Shown piece by piece: positions 19,046 through 27,645 of a stretch of DNA of 64,000 nucleotides (within the stretch, counting starts at the first letter, position 1; each line of letters begins with the position of its first letter). Source of the DNA: Burkholderia sp. SRS-46. Lineage in GTDB: Bacteria; Pseudomonadota; Gammaproteobacteria; Burkholderiales; Burkholderiaceae. Position numbers and translations under genes: made by a program. The stretch spans positions 186,001 to 250,000 of the forward strand of contig NZ_PTXL01000003.1 in NCBI RefSeq assembly GCF_004343775.1, in the 5' to 3' direction. Below the pieces are notes generated by a model that saw only the letters and a program-made list of their open reading frames with translations, searched no databases and was not told the origin of the DNA.

Positions 19046-20263
19046 TCAGAAAACCCGCCCTTCCGTCAGGTGGGTGGTCACGCCGTTCAGCTCGTAGTCG
19101 CCGACGACCCGCGCCTTGTGCAGCAGCGGGTTGTGGCTGAAGATCGTGCGCAGGTTGCGCCAGTGACGGTCGAGGTTGTGCACGCGCGACGTCGCGGATG
19201 CGCCGCCGATCTCGAACAGCCGCTCCGCCGCATGCAGGGCGAGCTTGCTGACGACGAGCTGGGTGCGCGCCGTGGCGAGCGCGCCGTCGAGGACGCGCGC
19301 GTCGGCGTCCGGCGCGTCCGCAAGCATCGCGTCCGCCGAGCGGTCCAGCACGCGCGCGTTCTCGCGCACCAGCGCGTCGATGGCGTGGCTGTGCGCGGAC
19401 AGCTCGCCGACCACCTGCTGAACCAGCAGATCCTCGCGCGCCGACGGCGCCGGGCTGTGCAGCGCCGTACGCGCATGCCGCAGCACATAGTCCCGCGCAT
19501 CGGCCACCACGTTGCGGACGATCCCCGCGCCGACAGCGACGAGATGGAGCTGGCGCAGCGCGCCGGTGTGCCGGCCGACGAGCGTCGTACCGTCGCGCGT
19601 CGCGATTTCGTCGGCAAACACCTGCACATCGTCGAGCAGCAGGCTGCCGCTCGCCGTCATCCGCTGGCCCATCCCGTCCCAGTCGTCGACGATCTCCACG
19701 CCTTCGCGTCCGACCGGGATGATCGCGGCGACGGGCGCGCCCGTTTCGTCCTGCAGGTTGATGCGCGCGTAGTCCGCGAACGCGGTGCCGGTCGAATAGT
19801 ACTTGCGGCCGCTCACGCGGTAATGCTCGCCATCCCTGCGCAGCACGGTCGTGTTTTCGCCGGGCCGCGACGTGCCGCGCTCGGTCGACGCGCCGCCGAA
19901 GATCGCACCGGCGCGCACACGTTCGATCTGCACCTCGTTGAACGACGAGCGCGGCGACAGGCGCAGCGTTTCGGTCTGGTCGTAGTGGATGCGCAGCGCA
20001 TGCGCGAGATTCGAGTCCGCGGCGGCGAGCGCGGCGATCACGTCGAACAGGTCGACGAGCGTGCCGCCGAGGCCGCCTTGCTCGGGCGGGATGCGCAGCA
20101 CGCCGAACGCCGAGCGTCGAAACAGCCGAAAGCCTTCGAACGGCAGTTCGCGCCGCGCCTCGCGCAGCGCGGCGTCCGCGCCGATCGCGGCGGCCAGCGC
20201 CGGCAGCGTGGCGAGCGCGTCGCGCAGGCGGTCGTGCGGGCCGAGGACGTGAGCGGTGTTCAT
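19046..20263 (-). CDS. Acyl-CoA-dehydrogenase-like flavoprotein (SfnB/DszC-like)
   Basis: FAD/FMN flavoprotein of 405 residues with the acyl-CoA dehydrogenase fold: an N-terminal helical domain (GVLRIPPEQGGLGGTLVDLFDVIAAL), a middle beta domain (SGRKYYSTGTAFADYARI, DDWDGMGQRMTASGSLLLDDV) and a C-terminal helical bundle (RVHNLDRHWRNLRTIFSHNP). The RHWRN block is shared with SfnB, DszC and other flavin-reductase-coupled monooxygenases rather than true beta-oxidation enzymes. It is divergent from the LysR gene at 20554, which is a likely regulator. Confidence 0.85.
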   Translation of the reverse strand: MNTAHVLGPHDRLRDALATLPALAAAIGADAALREARRELPFEGFRLFRRSAFGVLRIPPEQGGLGGTLVDLFDVIAALAAADSNLAHALRIHYDQTETLRLSPRSSFNEVQIERVRAGAIFGGASTERGTSRPGENTTVLRRDGEHYRVSGRKYYSTGTAFADYARINLQDETGAPVAAIIPVGREGVEIVDDWDGMGQRMTASGSLLLDDVQVFADEIATRDGTTLVGRHTGALRQLHLVAVGAGIVRNVVADARDYVLRHARTALHSPAPSAREDLLVQQVVGELSAHSHAIDALVRENARVLDRSADAMLADAPDADARVLDGALATARTQLVVSKLALHAAERLFEIGGASATSRVHNLDRHWRNLRTIFSHNPLLHKARVVGDYELNGVTTHLTEGRVF

Positions 20264-20553
20264 TCGAGGAAGCCCAATGCGGAGGTCGGTTCGCGGCGCG
20301 CGCCACCGGGAAGCCGCCGCATGCGATGGGAAAAAGTATAGGGACGGGCGCCGGACGCGTGAAAAACCGATTTCAGCTTTGGTTATGCGTTCGCCAGGAT
20401 AGGCGTGCGCGTTCGGCGAGGCACCGTGGCGCGGACCGCTTCGCCGGCGAATTTTTCCGAACGGTGTGTACGAGTCCGCAACCGGGAGTTAGCATGCATG
20501 CCTGACGCCCGGCGGCTCGGGCGTGCATCACTTTTGTCCACGGAATTCCCCAT

Positions 20554-21462
20554 ATGAAGCTTTCCTTCGAGGCGCTCGAGGCGCTGGATGCGATCGACCG
20601 GACCGGCACCTTCGCCGAAGCGGCCGAACTGCTGCACCGCGTCCCGTCGGCGCTGACCTATCTCGTCCAGAAGCTCGAAAGCGATCTTGGCGTGGTGCTG
20701 TTCGATCGCAGCGGCCGTCGCGCGCGGCTGACGCAGGCCGGCCGCGTGATCGTCGACGAAGGCCGGCGCCTGCTGTTCGCCGCGGGCCAGCTCGAATTGC
20801 GGGCGCAACGGATCCAGTCCGGGTGGGAAGCCGAGCTGCGCATCTGCATCGACGAAATCATGCCGTTCGCGGCGCTGTGGCCGTACGTTCACGCATTCGA
20901 CAAGCTGAACATGGATACGCGCCTGCGCCTGTCGACCGAAGTGCTCGGCGGCTCCTGGGACGCGCTGATCACCCGTCGCGCCGACCTGATCGTCGGCGCG
21001 CCCGGCGAGCCGCCGGCGCTCGCGAACATCGTCACGCGCCCGATCGGCGAGATGCGGCACGTCTTCGCGATCGCGCCGCACCACCCGCTCGCGAGCGCGC
21101 CGGAGCCGCTGACGATGGCCGACGTCGCACGGCACCGGCGCATCGTCATCAGCGATACGTCCCGCGAGCTGACGCCGTGGTCGATCGATGTCGAGCCAGG
21201 CCAGCAGGTGCTCGCGGTATCGAGCCTCGCCGCCAAGGTCGCCGCGCAATGCGAAGGCCTCGGCGTGGGCGCGCTGCCGGCCTGCATCGCCGAGCGCGCA
21301 ATCGCCGACGGCAGGCTCGTCGCCCGCACGGTCACCGGGATGCGGGACGTCACGCAATGCTTCCTCGCGTGGCGCGACGACGAGATCGGCCGTGCGCTGA
21401 GCTGGTGGATCGAGCAGTTCGACCGACCGGACCTGATCGAACGATTCACCGCCGGCCACTGA
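20554..21462 (+). CDS. LysR-family transcriptional regulator
   Basis: DNA-binding regulator of 302 residues. The N-terminal winged helix-turn-helix covers residues 1-60 (FAEAAELLHRVPSALTYLVQKLES, a LysR-type recognition helix), followed by an effector-binding domain ending around residue 295. The ATG at 20554 follows a 290-bp gap shared with the divergent acyl-CoA-dehydrogenase-like gene, which it may control. An inducer cannot be predicted. Confidence 0.9.
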   Translation: MKLSFEALEALDAIDRTGTFAEAAELLHRVPSALTYLVQKLESDLGVVLFDRSGRRARLTQAGRVIVDEGRRLLFAAGQLELRAQRIQSGWEAELRICIDEIMPFAALWPYVHAFDKLNMDTRLRLSTEVLGGSWDALITRRADLIVGAPGEPPALANIVTRPIGEMRHVFAIAPHHPLASAPEPLTMADVARHRRIVISDTSRELTPWSIDVEPGQQVLAVSSLAAKVAAQCEGLGVGALPACIAERAIADGRLVARTVTGMRDVTQCFLAWRDDEIGRALSWWIEQFDRPDLIERFTAGH

Positions 21463-21474
21463 CGAAAACGGCCG

Positions 21475-24105
21475 TCAGGTCGCCAGGCTCGGCACGGCGG
21501 CCGGCCGCTCGATGCCGGCCAGCGTGCCGCCGAGCCGCATGAGTTCCGCGGCGAGCCAGCGCTCGCCGGTTTCGTCGCATCGCTGCAAGGCGGCGTCGAG
21601 CGCGGCCTTCGCTTCCTCGGTGCGGCCGTCGGCGGCGAGGCAGCGCGCGTACTGCGCGAGCAGGAACGTCCACGGCGCGCCGTAGCCCGTTGCCGACAAC
21701 GCATCGAGCGCGGCACGGAACTGCGCCGCCCGCGACGCGCCCGCACCGGTCGCGGACTTCACGCATTCGTCATAGCATTCGCAGCAGGCGAGCCACACGC
21801 GGAAGCCTGCCCGGCTCGCGCATGCGCGCAGCGCGGCAATGCCGCGCTCGGCGACGTCGAACGCGCCGGCGAGCAGTGCGACCGGTATCAGCCCCTCGGC
21901 CAGCACGTTGCCGATCACGGTGTCGGGCGCATAGCCGCATGCGAGGTCGAACGCCTGCGTCGCGTTGCGCAGCGCGTCGTCCGGCGCGCCGAGTGCCCAC
22001 TGCACGCGTGCGAACATCGCCTGCGCGACGATCCCGTGCTCGGGGTGCAGGCCCGCCTCGTGCCAACGCCGTTCGCCATACGCGCATGCGTTCAGCAACT
22101 GCTCGAGCCGGCGGTGCGCGGCTTCCTGCGCGCCCGCATAGTGGAGCGCGCTGGCCTCGGCATGCAACGCGAGCACCTTCGCCGAGCCGTGATCGAGCAC
22201 GTGCGCGCGCGTGCGCAGACGGCGCGCCCAACGCAATGCGTCGCGCGCGTCGCCGGCCTGCTGGCTTGCGCTCCATCGGCCCCACAGCGCGCGCAGCTCG
22301 TATTCGGCGTCCCCCTCCGCGACGGCGAGCGCATGCACCTCCGCCCAGGTCGCGTGCACCGTCTGCGTCGGGTTCGCCGTATAGGCCAGCGCAACCGCGA
22401 ACGCGGCGAGCAAGCGCATCCGCGTGTCGTCGGACACCGGCGCAACCTCCGGGTCCCGCGTCGCGGCCAGTGCGATGCGCGCCCGTTCGCAGCATTCGTC
22501 GACGAGCGACAGGTCGAACAGGCACGGCACCGCGACCGCCGCCAGCGCGATGCCGACCGCCTTGTCGCCGCACGGCGAGAACGCCCAATCGAGCGCGGCG
22601 CGCAGGTTGCCGAGCTCGTGCCGGACCGCCTCGAACCAGGCGGCCGCCCGCGCGTCGAACCGGCCTGCCGGCGCCTGGATGAACAGCGTATGGAAAAAGC
22701 GCGCATGCGCGAGCGCCGCCGCCTTGCATTCGCCGTTGTTCTCGAGTTGCTGCAGCGCATAGGCGCGCGTCGTCGCGAGCAGCCGGTAACGCGGCGCGCC
22801 GCGCGCGTCCTCGCGGATCAGCAGCGATTTCGCCACGAGGCCGGCGACCGCCTCGAGGATGGCCGTGCCCGACAGCCCCTGGCCTTCGACGACGTGCTCG
22901 ACCGCCTCGAGCGAGAAACTGTCGCGGAACACGCCGAGCCAGCGCAGCAGCACGCGCTCGTGATCGTCGAGCAGCCGGTAGCTCCAGTCGTACATCGCCT
23001 GCAGCGTCTGGTGGCGCGGCAGCGCGGTGCGGAAGCCGCCCGTCAGCAGCCGGAAGTGGTCGTCGAGATGCGTCGCCAGCACGTCGACGCCCAGCAGCGC
23101 CGCGCGGGCCGCGGCCAGCTCGATCGCGAGCGGCAGCCCGTCGAGGCGCCGGCAGATCGCCGACATCAGCAGCAGGCTGCGCGTATCCATCGGAAAGCCC
23201 TGGTCGGCCGCGCGCGCGCGGGCGATGAACAGTTGCACCGCGCTCGTCGCCAGGATCGCATCGCAGCCGGCGTCTTCGCCGGGCACGTTCAGCGGCGGAA
23301 CCGGGCGCAGCCATTCGCCGCGAATGCGCAGCGCCTCGCGGCTCGTCGCGAGGATGCAGAGGTCCGGGAGGGCGTCCGCGAGCGCGCCGGCGACCTGCGC
23401 GATCGCATCGATCACGTGCTCGCAGTTGTCGAACACGAGCAGCATCCGGCGATCGGCCAGGTGGGCGACGACGGTGTCGAGCGTGGCCGGCCCCGTGGGT
23501 TCCGCGATGCCGAGCGCGGCCGCGACCGCATCGGCCACGAAGCGCGGGTTCGACACGGCCGCCAGCGGCACGAATGCGACGCCGTCGGTGAAGCGCACCG
23601 CGACCTGCGTCGCCACCTCCACCGCGACGCGGGTCTTGCCGATGCCGCCGGCGCCGACCAGCGTCACGACGCTCGCGGCATCGAGCGCGGCGATCACTTC
23701 CGCGATCGTCTGCTCCCGGCCGATCAGCGCGGACGACACGACGGCGCGCCGCGGCAGCGGCAGCGCGTCGTGCGCCACCGGCTGCGCGTCCGGCGCGCAC
23801 GGCGCGGCGGCGGCATCGTGGCGAACCGCGAGCCGATAGCCTCGGCCGGGGACGGTCACGATCAGGTCGCGGTCGTCGGCGAGCGCCTTGCGCAGCGCGG
23901 CGACATGCACCTGCAGGTTGTTTTCCTCGACCACGGTGCGCGGCCAGACGCGCTGCATGATGTCGTCTTTCGATACCAGCGCGCCGTTCGCCCGGATCAA
24001 CAGCTCGAGAATGTCGAACGCGCGGCTGCCGATCCGCAGCAGCTCGCCGTTCGAGCGAATTTCACGCCTGTCGAGAAAGACTTGAAGGGCTCCAATGCGG
24101 ATCAT
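21475..24105 (-). CDS. wHTH-NTPase-TPR transcriptional regulator (COG3903 type), copy 1
   Basis: Large cytoplasmic signal-integrating regulator of 876 residues. Residues 1-95 form an OmpR/CadC-type winged helix (SRAFDILELLIRANGALVSK, GRGYRLAV). From about residue 120 there is an AAA/NB-ARC-like ATPase with the P-loop GAGGIGKT at 151-158 and a Walker B-type LLVFDNCEHV. The C-terminal half is helical and TPR-like. The start at 24105 begins at the winged-helix domain as in the paralogue; an in-frame ATG at 24165 would add 20 residues. Neither site has an ideal ribosome-binding sequence. It shares architecture with 27646-30453. Confidence 0.85.
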   Translation of the reverse strand: MIRIGALQVFLDRREIRSNGELLRIGSRAFDILELLIRANGALVSKDDIMQRVWPRTVVEENNLQVHVAALRKALADDRDLIVTVPGRGYRLAVRHDAAAAPCAPDAQPVAHDALPLPRRAVVSSALIGREQTIAEVIAALDAASVVTLVGAGGIGKTRVAVEVATQVAVRFTDGVAFVPLAAVSNPRFVADAVAAALGIAEPTGPATLDTVVAHLADRRMLLVFDNCEHVIDAIAQVAGALADALPDLCILATSREALRIRGEWLRPVPPLNVPGEDAGCDAILATSAVQLFIARARAADQGFPMDTRSLLLMSAICRRLDGLPLAIELAAARAALLGVDVLATHLDDHFRLLTGGFRTALPRHQTLQAMYDWSYRLLDDHERVLLRWLGVFRDSFSLEAVEHVVEGQGLSGTAILEAVAGLVAKSLLIREDARGAPRYRLLATTRAYALQQLENNGECKAAALAHARFFHTLFIQAPAGRFDARAAAWFEAVRHELGNLRAALDWAFSPCGDKAVGIALAAVAVPCLFDLSLVDECCERARIALAATRDPEVAPVSDDTRMRLLAAFAVALAYTANPTQTVHATWAEVHALAVAEGDAEYELRALWGRWSASQQAGDARDALRWARRLRTRAHVLDHGSAKVLALHAEASALHYAGAQEAAHRRLEQLLNACAYGERRWHEAGLHPEHGIVAQAMFARVQWALGAPDDALRNATQAFDLACGYAPDTVIGNVLAEGLIPVALLAGAFDVAERGIAALRACASRAGFRVWLACCECYDECVKSATGAGASRAAQFRAALDALSATGYGAPWTFLLAQYARCLAADGRTEEAKAALDAALQRCDETGERWLAAELMRLGGTLAGIERPAAVPSLAT

Positions 24106-24165
24106 GGCGAATCGGTCTTTCCTGAAATGAGTCTGCGGCGGCGGGCCCAGCATGCCGCCGTTCAT

Positions 24166-24605
24166 AACGCCGATGCTACGTCCTTCGCGCGCGTCGATGA
24201 TTTAAATATTCAGAATCCACCGATCAAATTTATTGAAATGACGCCGTGCAGCGCGGTGGACAAGGCACGACGGAGATGCGGCTCGGCTGGTCTTTCGGGC
24301 AATATTTCGACGATCGGCGCGCAAGTCGGTACTTCATTCCGGAAATCGTTTAAGTCGGGCGAATGGTCCGGCAGCACGCCATTCGGAATTCGACTAAATA
24401 TTCCATTTCCTCATTGCCTATTCACTCCGGCCGCCGACCGGGAATTCGACGCGATCGCCGCGCGGCACTTCAGAACAATTCAGGATTGGCTCAGGACTTT
24501 CGGCGCACGGCTGCGCACACTACAGCGCAGCGACGGCGCACCGGCCCGCTCACGCCCTTGCGCGCCGGCGGCGCTCCCTCACCGACACCGGACCCTATCC
24601 CCCTG
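24166..24605. other. Intergenic AT-richer promoter region
   Basis: About 440 bases between the divergent regulator and the amidohydrolase stub. Composition is noticeably lower in GC at 24200-24430. No gene was seen. It probably holds the regulator's promoter and once held the promoter of the now-broken amidohydrolase. Confidence 0.45.
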
Positions 24606-24767
24606 ATGAACGACGCCCCGACCGTCGACACGATCGTCTGCAACGGCAGGATTGCGGCGCGGCACGACAGCCGCGCGCGCATGACGGCGTCCGCGATCGA
24701 GGACGGCCCGCTTCCCGCGCCCCGCGCCGTGCGCGACGCGCCGCGCCGCCCGCCGGCCGCATGCTGA
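24606..24767 (+). pseudogene. Amidohydrolase (YtcJ-type) N-terminal stub
   Basis: A 53-residue frame from an ATG at 24606. It begins NDAPTVDTIVCNGRIAARHD and continues into TASAIEDG, which matches the first 35-40 residues of YtcJ-type amidohydrolases (compare VIFRNGRFTTLNPSRPTASAVAITDG in the intact gene at 33886). After that it runs into low-quality Arg/Pro-rich sequence and stops at 24767, overlapping the next gene's start. No metal-binding domain follows, so it is the decayed 5' end of a lost gene. Confidence 0.6.
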
Positions 24768-25420
24768 GGACGACGACGATGGGACGCAGCGTCGCCGGCA
24801 TCCGGATTCCCGACAGCGCGATCGCGTGCGCGGCGGCCGCGACGGTGGCCGCGCAGGAGCCGGAGATCCTGTACCGGCACGCGATGCGGGTGTTCCTGTT
24901 CGCGTCGCTCATCGGCCGGCGCCGCACGCTGGCGTTCGACCCCGACCTGCTGTACGTCGCCGCGCTGTTTCATCTCGTCGGCCTGACGGGGCGCTACCGG
25001 CATTCCCGCCAGCGGTTCGAGATCGACAGCGCGAATGCCGCGCACACGTTTCTCGCCGAACACGGCGTGCCGCCGGCGGACTCGGCCGACGCATGGCAAG
25101 CGGTCGCGCTGCATACGGCGTTCGGCCTCCATGCGCACATGGCGCCGCTCACGGCGCTGCTCGGCACGGGCATCGAGACCGAGTTGTTCGGCGCGCACTT
25201 CGACGAGGTCACCCGCCCCGAGCGCGATGCCGTGCTGCACGCGTGGCCGCGCGGCGCGGGTTTCAAGGAGCTGTTCCTCGAAGCGCTCGCCGAGGGCATC
25301 GCGCAGCGCGCGGCGACGACGTTCGGCAGCATCGGCGACGACGTGCAGGAACGGCACGACCCGAACTACCGCCGGATGAATTTCTGCGGCCGGGTGCTCG
25401 GCGCGAACTGGCCGGATTAG
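24761..25420 (+). CDS. HD-domain protein, cyanamide-hydratase-like, lacking the HD aspartate
   Basis: A 219-residue protein resembling small HD-superfamily hydrolases of the cyanamide-hydratase type: ILYRHAMRVFLFASLIG, then DPDLLYVAALFH, then RFEIDSANAAHTFLAEHG and a later LHTAFGLH. The metal-binding HD doublet is replaced: His71 is followed by Leu72 where the family has Asp, and the DGA-type block reads DSA. Loss of this Asp normally abolishes metal binding, so the protein is probably inactive or repurposed. It starts inside the stop of the amidohydrolase stub (ATGCTGA overlap). A start at 24779 is also possible. Confidence 0.72.
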   Translation: MLRTTTMGRSVAGIRIPDSAIACAAAATVAAQEPEILYRHAMRVFLFASLIGRRRTLAFDPDLLYVAALFHLVGLTGRYRHSRQRFEIDSANAAHTFLAEHGVPPADSADAWQAVALHTAFGLHAHMAPLTALLGTGIETELFGAHFDEVTRPERDAVLHAWPRGAGFKELFLEALAEGIAQRAATTFGSIGDDVQERHDPNYRRMNFCGRVLGANWPD

Positions 25421-25432
25421 GCTCGCGCCGGC

Positions 25433-25624
25433 TTACGCCTGCACGAACGCGAGCAGGTCCTCCGCCAGCCATTCGGCACGGGCCAGGTACAGCGCATGCG
25501 GCGCGCCCTCGTAGATCCGCCCCTCCGCGTGCGGCACCCGCCTCGCGGTCGCGGCGGCCGTCAGCGCGAGCCGCGCGGTCTGGTCGTCGTCGCCGTGGAT
25601 TACGAGCGTCGGCAGTTGAAATGG
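25433..25624 (-). pseudogene. Alpha/beta-hydrolase C-terminal remnant
   Basis: In the minus frame ending at 25433, about 62 residues are a clean alpha/beta-hydrolase C-terminus: LPTLVIHGDDDQTARLAL carries the catalytic-acid strand, GAPHALY the catalytic His, and DLLAFVQA the final helix. Upstream of 25624 this frame is meaningless; the intact coding frame there belongs to DUF3331. The 5' three quarters of the hydrolase gene is gone. The fragment resembles the equivalent part of the intact hydrolase at 26541 ([17 protein letters not shown]). Confidence 0.72.
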
Positions 25625-26031
25625 ATGATGACACTGTCGAGCTCGGTCGCGAGAATCATGTCCGCGCAGTTCGCCGGGCGCTTCGCGCCGCGCCACTGCG
25701 GCTTGTAGACGGCGTCGCCGATCCGGATCGCCTGCCCGCTCAGCGCGCAGCAGCTGCGCATGCGGGATTTCGCGCTGATCCAGCACTGTTCGTCGTAGCG
25801 AAAGCGCGTCGGGTCGCGCCACGACAGCAGCACCGCCGAGCTGGTCTGCCGCTCGGCGGCAACGATCGTGGCGCGACGCCGCGCGTAGCCGCTCGACGGC
25901 ATCGGCACGGCGTTGCGGTGGCGGCGGCCGGCGGCGTTCGTGTCGCGCAGCGACGCCAGCATCGCGCGGCCGGCCTCGGGGGACAAGTCGAGCAGCGTGA
26001 CCATCCGCGCCCAACGGCTGAATTCGTTCAT
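25600..26031 (-). CDS. DUF3331-type protein whose end runs into a hydrolase remnant
   Basis: A 143-residue protein of unknown function. The middle block (SWRDPTRFRYDEQCW, then CCALSGQAIRIGDAVYKP) is the DUF3331 signature found mainly in Burkholderia. The ATG at 26031 has AGGA about nine bases upstream. The last roughly 10 residues (VIIHFNCRRS) are read out of frame from the adjoining alpha/beta-hydrolase remnant, so the original C-terminus may have been lost at a deletion junction near 25624. Confidence 0.7.
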   Translation of the reverse strand: MNEFSRWARMVTLLDLSPEAGRAMLASLRDTNAAGRRHRNAVPMPSSGYARRRATIVAAERQTSSAVLLSWRDPTRFRYDEQCWISAKSRMRSCCALSGQAIRIGDAVYKPQWRGAKRPANCADMILATELDSVIIHFNCRRS

Positions 26032-26065
26032 GGCGGCATGTCCTGGGAAATGGCGCAAGGTTCAA

Positions 26066-26540
26066 GAGCGTCTCCCCCTCCGTTCACGTCGCTGTCGTCG
26101 ATGGCCGCCACGCAAACCCATGGCGACAGCGCGGCCGGGGCCGACATGGGATCGACGATAGCCGGCTTGCGATGAATAGTCCTTGAGCGGAGCTGAATCG
26201 TTCTGGTGTGCACGAGAACCGGGCGACGACCCGAAACGTCGCGCCTCGACACTTCCAGCGTCAACAACAGGAATCCGAATCATTCCTCGAATCCCGCGCG
26301 CACGGCGTTGCCGCTGCGTATCGGCCAGGCCGCCCGCACCCCGTTCATGAAAATTCAGATCGCTTCAGTACAAGCCCGCGGAGCGGCGTGTAGGCTGCCC
26401 GCTGTGTTCGTATCCGCCGCGATCGTCATCGCATCGCGACGGCGGGCGCCTGCCGGTTGTCGGGCGAGGTCGCCACGCCCCGATCACCTTCATCATCCGT
26501 TTCACGCGGTGTCGTTTCGCCGCACGCTCAAGGAGCCCCA
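26066..26540. other. Intergenic region upstream of the exported hydrolase
   Basis: About 475 bases with no gene supported; open frames here are shadows. It should contain the promoters of the DUF3331 gene (leftward) and of the hydrolase (rightward). Confidence 0.45.
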
Positions 26541-27524
26541 ATGCGTCCTACGCAAACCGACGCCGTTCCGTCGACCCGGCGTCGCGAGATGCTGTTCGCC
26601 GGCGCGACGGCCGTCGCCGCCGCAGCACTGCCCACGGCTGCCGCAGCAGCCGGCGCGCCGAAACAGGCCGCCGCCACTTCCGCCCATCACGGAGCCCATG
26701 CCATGAACACCATCACGACCAAAGACGGCACGCAGATCTACTACAAGGACTGGGGCACCGGCCGCCCGGTCGTCTTCTCGCACGGCTGGCCGCTGTGCGC
26801 CGACGCATGGGACGCGCAGATGCTGTTCCTGGTGCAGCACGGCTATCGCGTGATCGCGCACGACCGCCGTGGCCACGGCCGCTCGAGCCAGCCGTCGCAA
26901 GGCAACGACATGAACACCTATGCCGACGACCTCGCCGCGCTGCTCGACGCGCTCGACCTGCGCGAAGCCACGCTCGTCGGCCATTCGACGGGCGGCGGCG
27001 AAGTCGCGCACTACATCGGCCGCCACGGCACGAAGCGCGTCGCGAAGGCGGTGCTGATCGGCGCGGTGCCGCCGATCATGGCGAACACGGCCGCCTACCC
27101 GGGCGGCCTGTCGATCGACGTGTTCGACGGCATTCGCAAGAACGTCGCCGAGAACCGCTCGCAGTTCTACAAGGATCTCGCGGTGCCGTTCTTCGGCTTC
27201 AACCGGCCGAACGCGAAGGTGTCGCAGGGCACGATCGACGCGTTCTGGGCGCAGGGGATGATGGGCGGCATTCTCGGCCAGTATCAGTGCGTCAAGGAAT
27301 TCTCCGAGGTCGACTACACGGAAGACCTGAAGAAGATCGACGTGCCGACGCTGATCCTGCACGGCGACGACGACCAGATCGTGCCGATCGATCACTCCGC
27401 GCGCCTGTCGGCGAAGATCGTGAAAAATGCGCAGCTCAAGGTGATCGCCGGCGGCTCGCACGGAATGTGCGTCATCGACGCCGACAAGATCAACGCCGAG
27501 CTGCTCGCGTTCCTGAAGGCGTAA
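26541..27524 (+). CDS. Tat-exported alpha/beta hydrolase (non-haem chloroperoxidase/esterase type)
   Basis: Probable esterase or perhydrolase of 327 residues. The ATG at 26541 has AAGGAG seven bases upstream (caaggagccccaatg). A twin-arginine-like signal ([20 protein letters not shown]) precedes a core that itself begins like a cytoplasmic homologue ([20 protein letters not shown]). The oxyanion motif is SHGWPL, the nucleophile elbow is GHSTGG, the catalytic Asp is in LHGDDDQ, and the His is in GGSHGM. The sequence is close to arylesterase/chloroperoxidase family members. It faces the second large regulator, which may control it. Confidence 0.88.
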   Translation: MRPTQTDAVPSTRRREMLFAGATAVAAAALPTAAAAAGAPKQAAATSAHHGAHAMNTITTKDGTQIYYKDWGTGRPVVFSHGWPLCADAWDAQMLFLVQHGYRVIAHDRRGHGRSSQPSQGNDMNTYADDLAALLDALDLREATLVGHSTGGGEVAHYIGRHGTKRVAKAVLIGAVPPIMANTAAYPGGLSIDVFDGIRKNVAENRSQFYKDLAVPFFGFNRPNAKVSQGTIDAFWAQGMMGGILGQYQCVKEFSEVDYTEDLKKIDVPTLILHGDDDQIVPIDHSARLSAKIVKNAQLKVIAGGSHGMCVIDADKINAELLAFLKA

Positions 27525-27645
27525 TCCGCCGGGGCCTGCGGCGGCACCGGGTGCGCCCGGCCGGTCGTTCGCGGGCCCCGTGCCCCTTCTTTTTCGCCGG
27601 CCTGGCGATCCAGTCATGCCGGCCACGCCCGCCCAACGCGAGCGG

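Noticed and set aside
26206-26706. Plus-strand 166-codon ORF before the exported hydrolase
   Set aside because: Overlaps the well-supported hydrolase start in another frame and lacks coding character.
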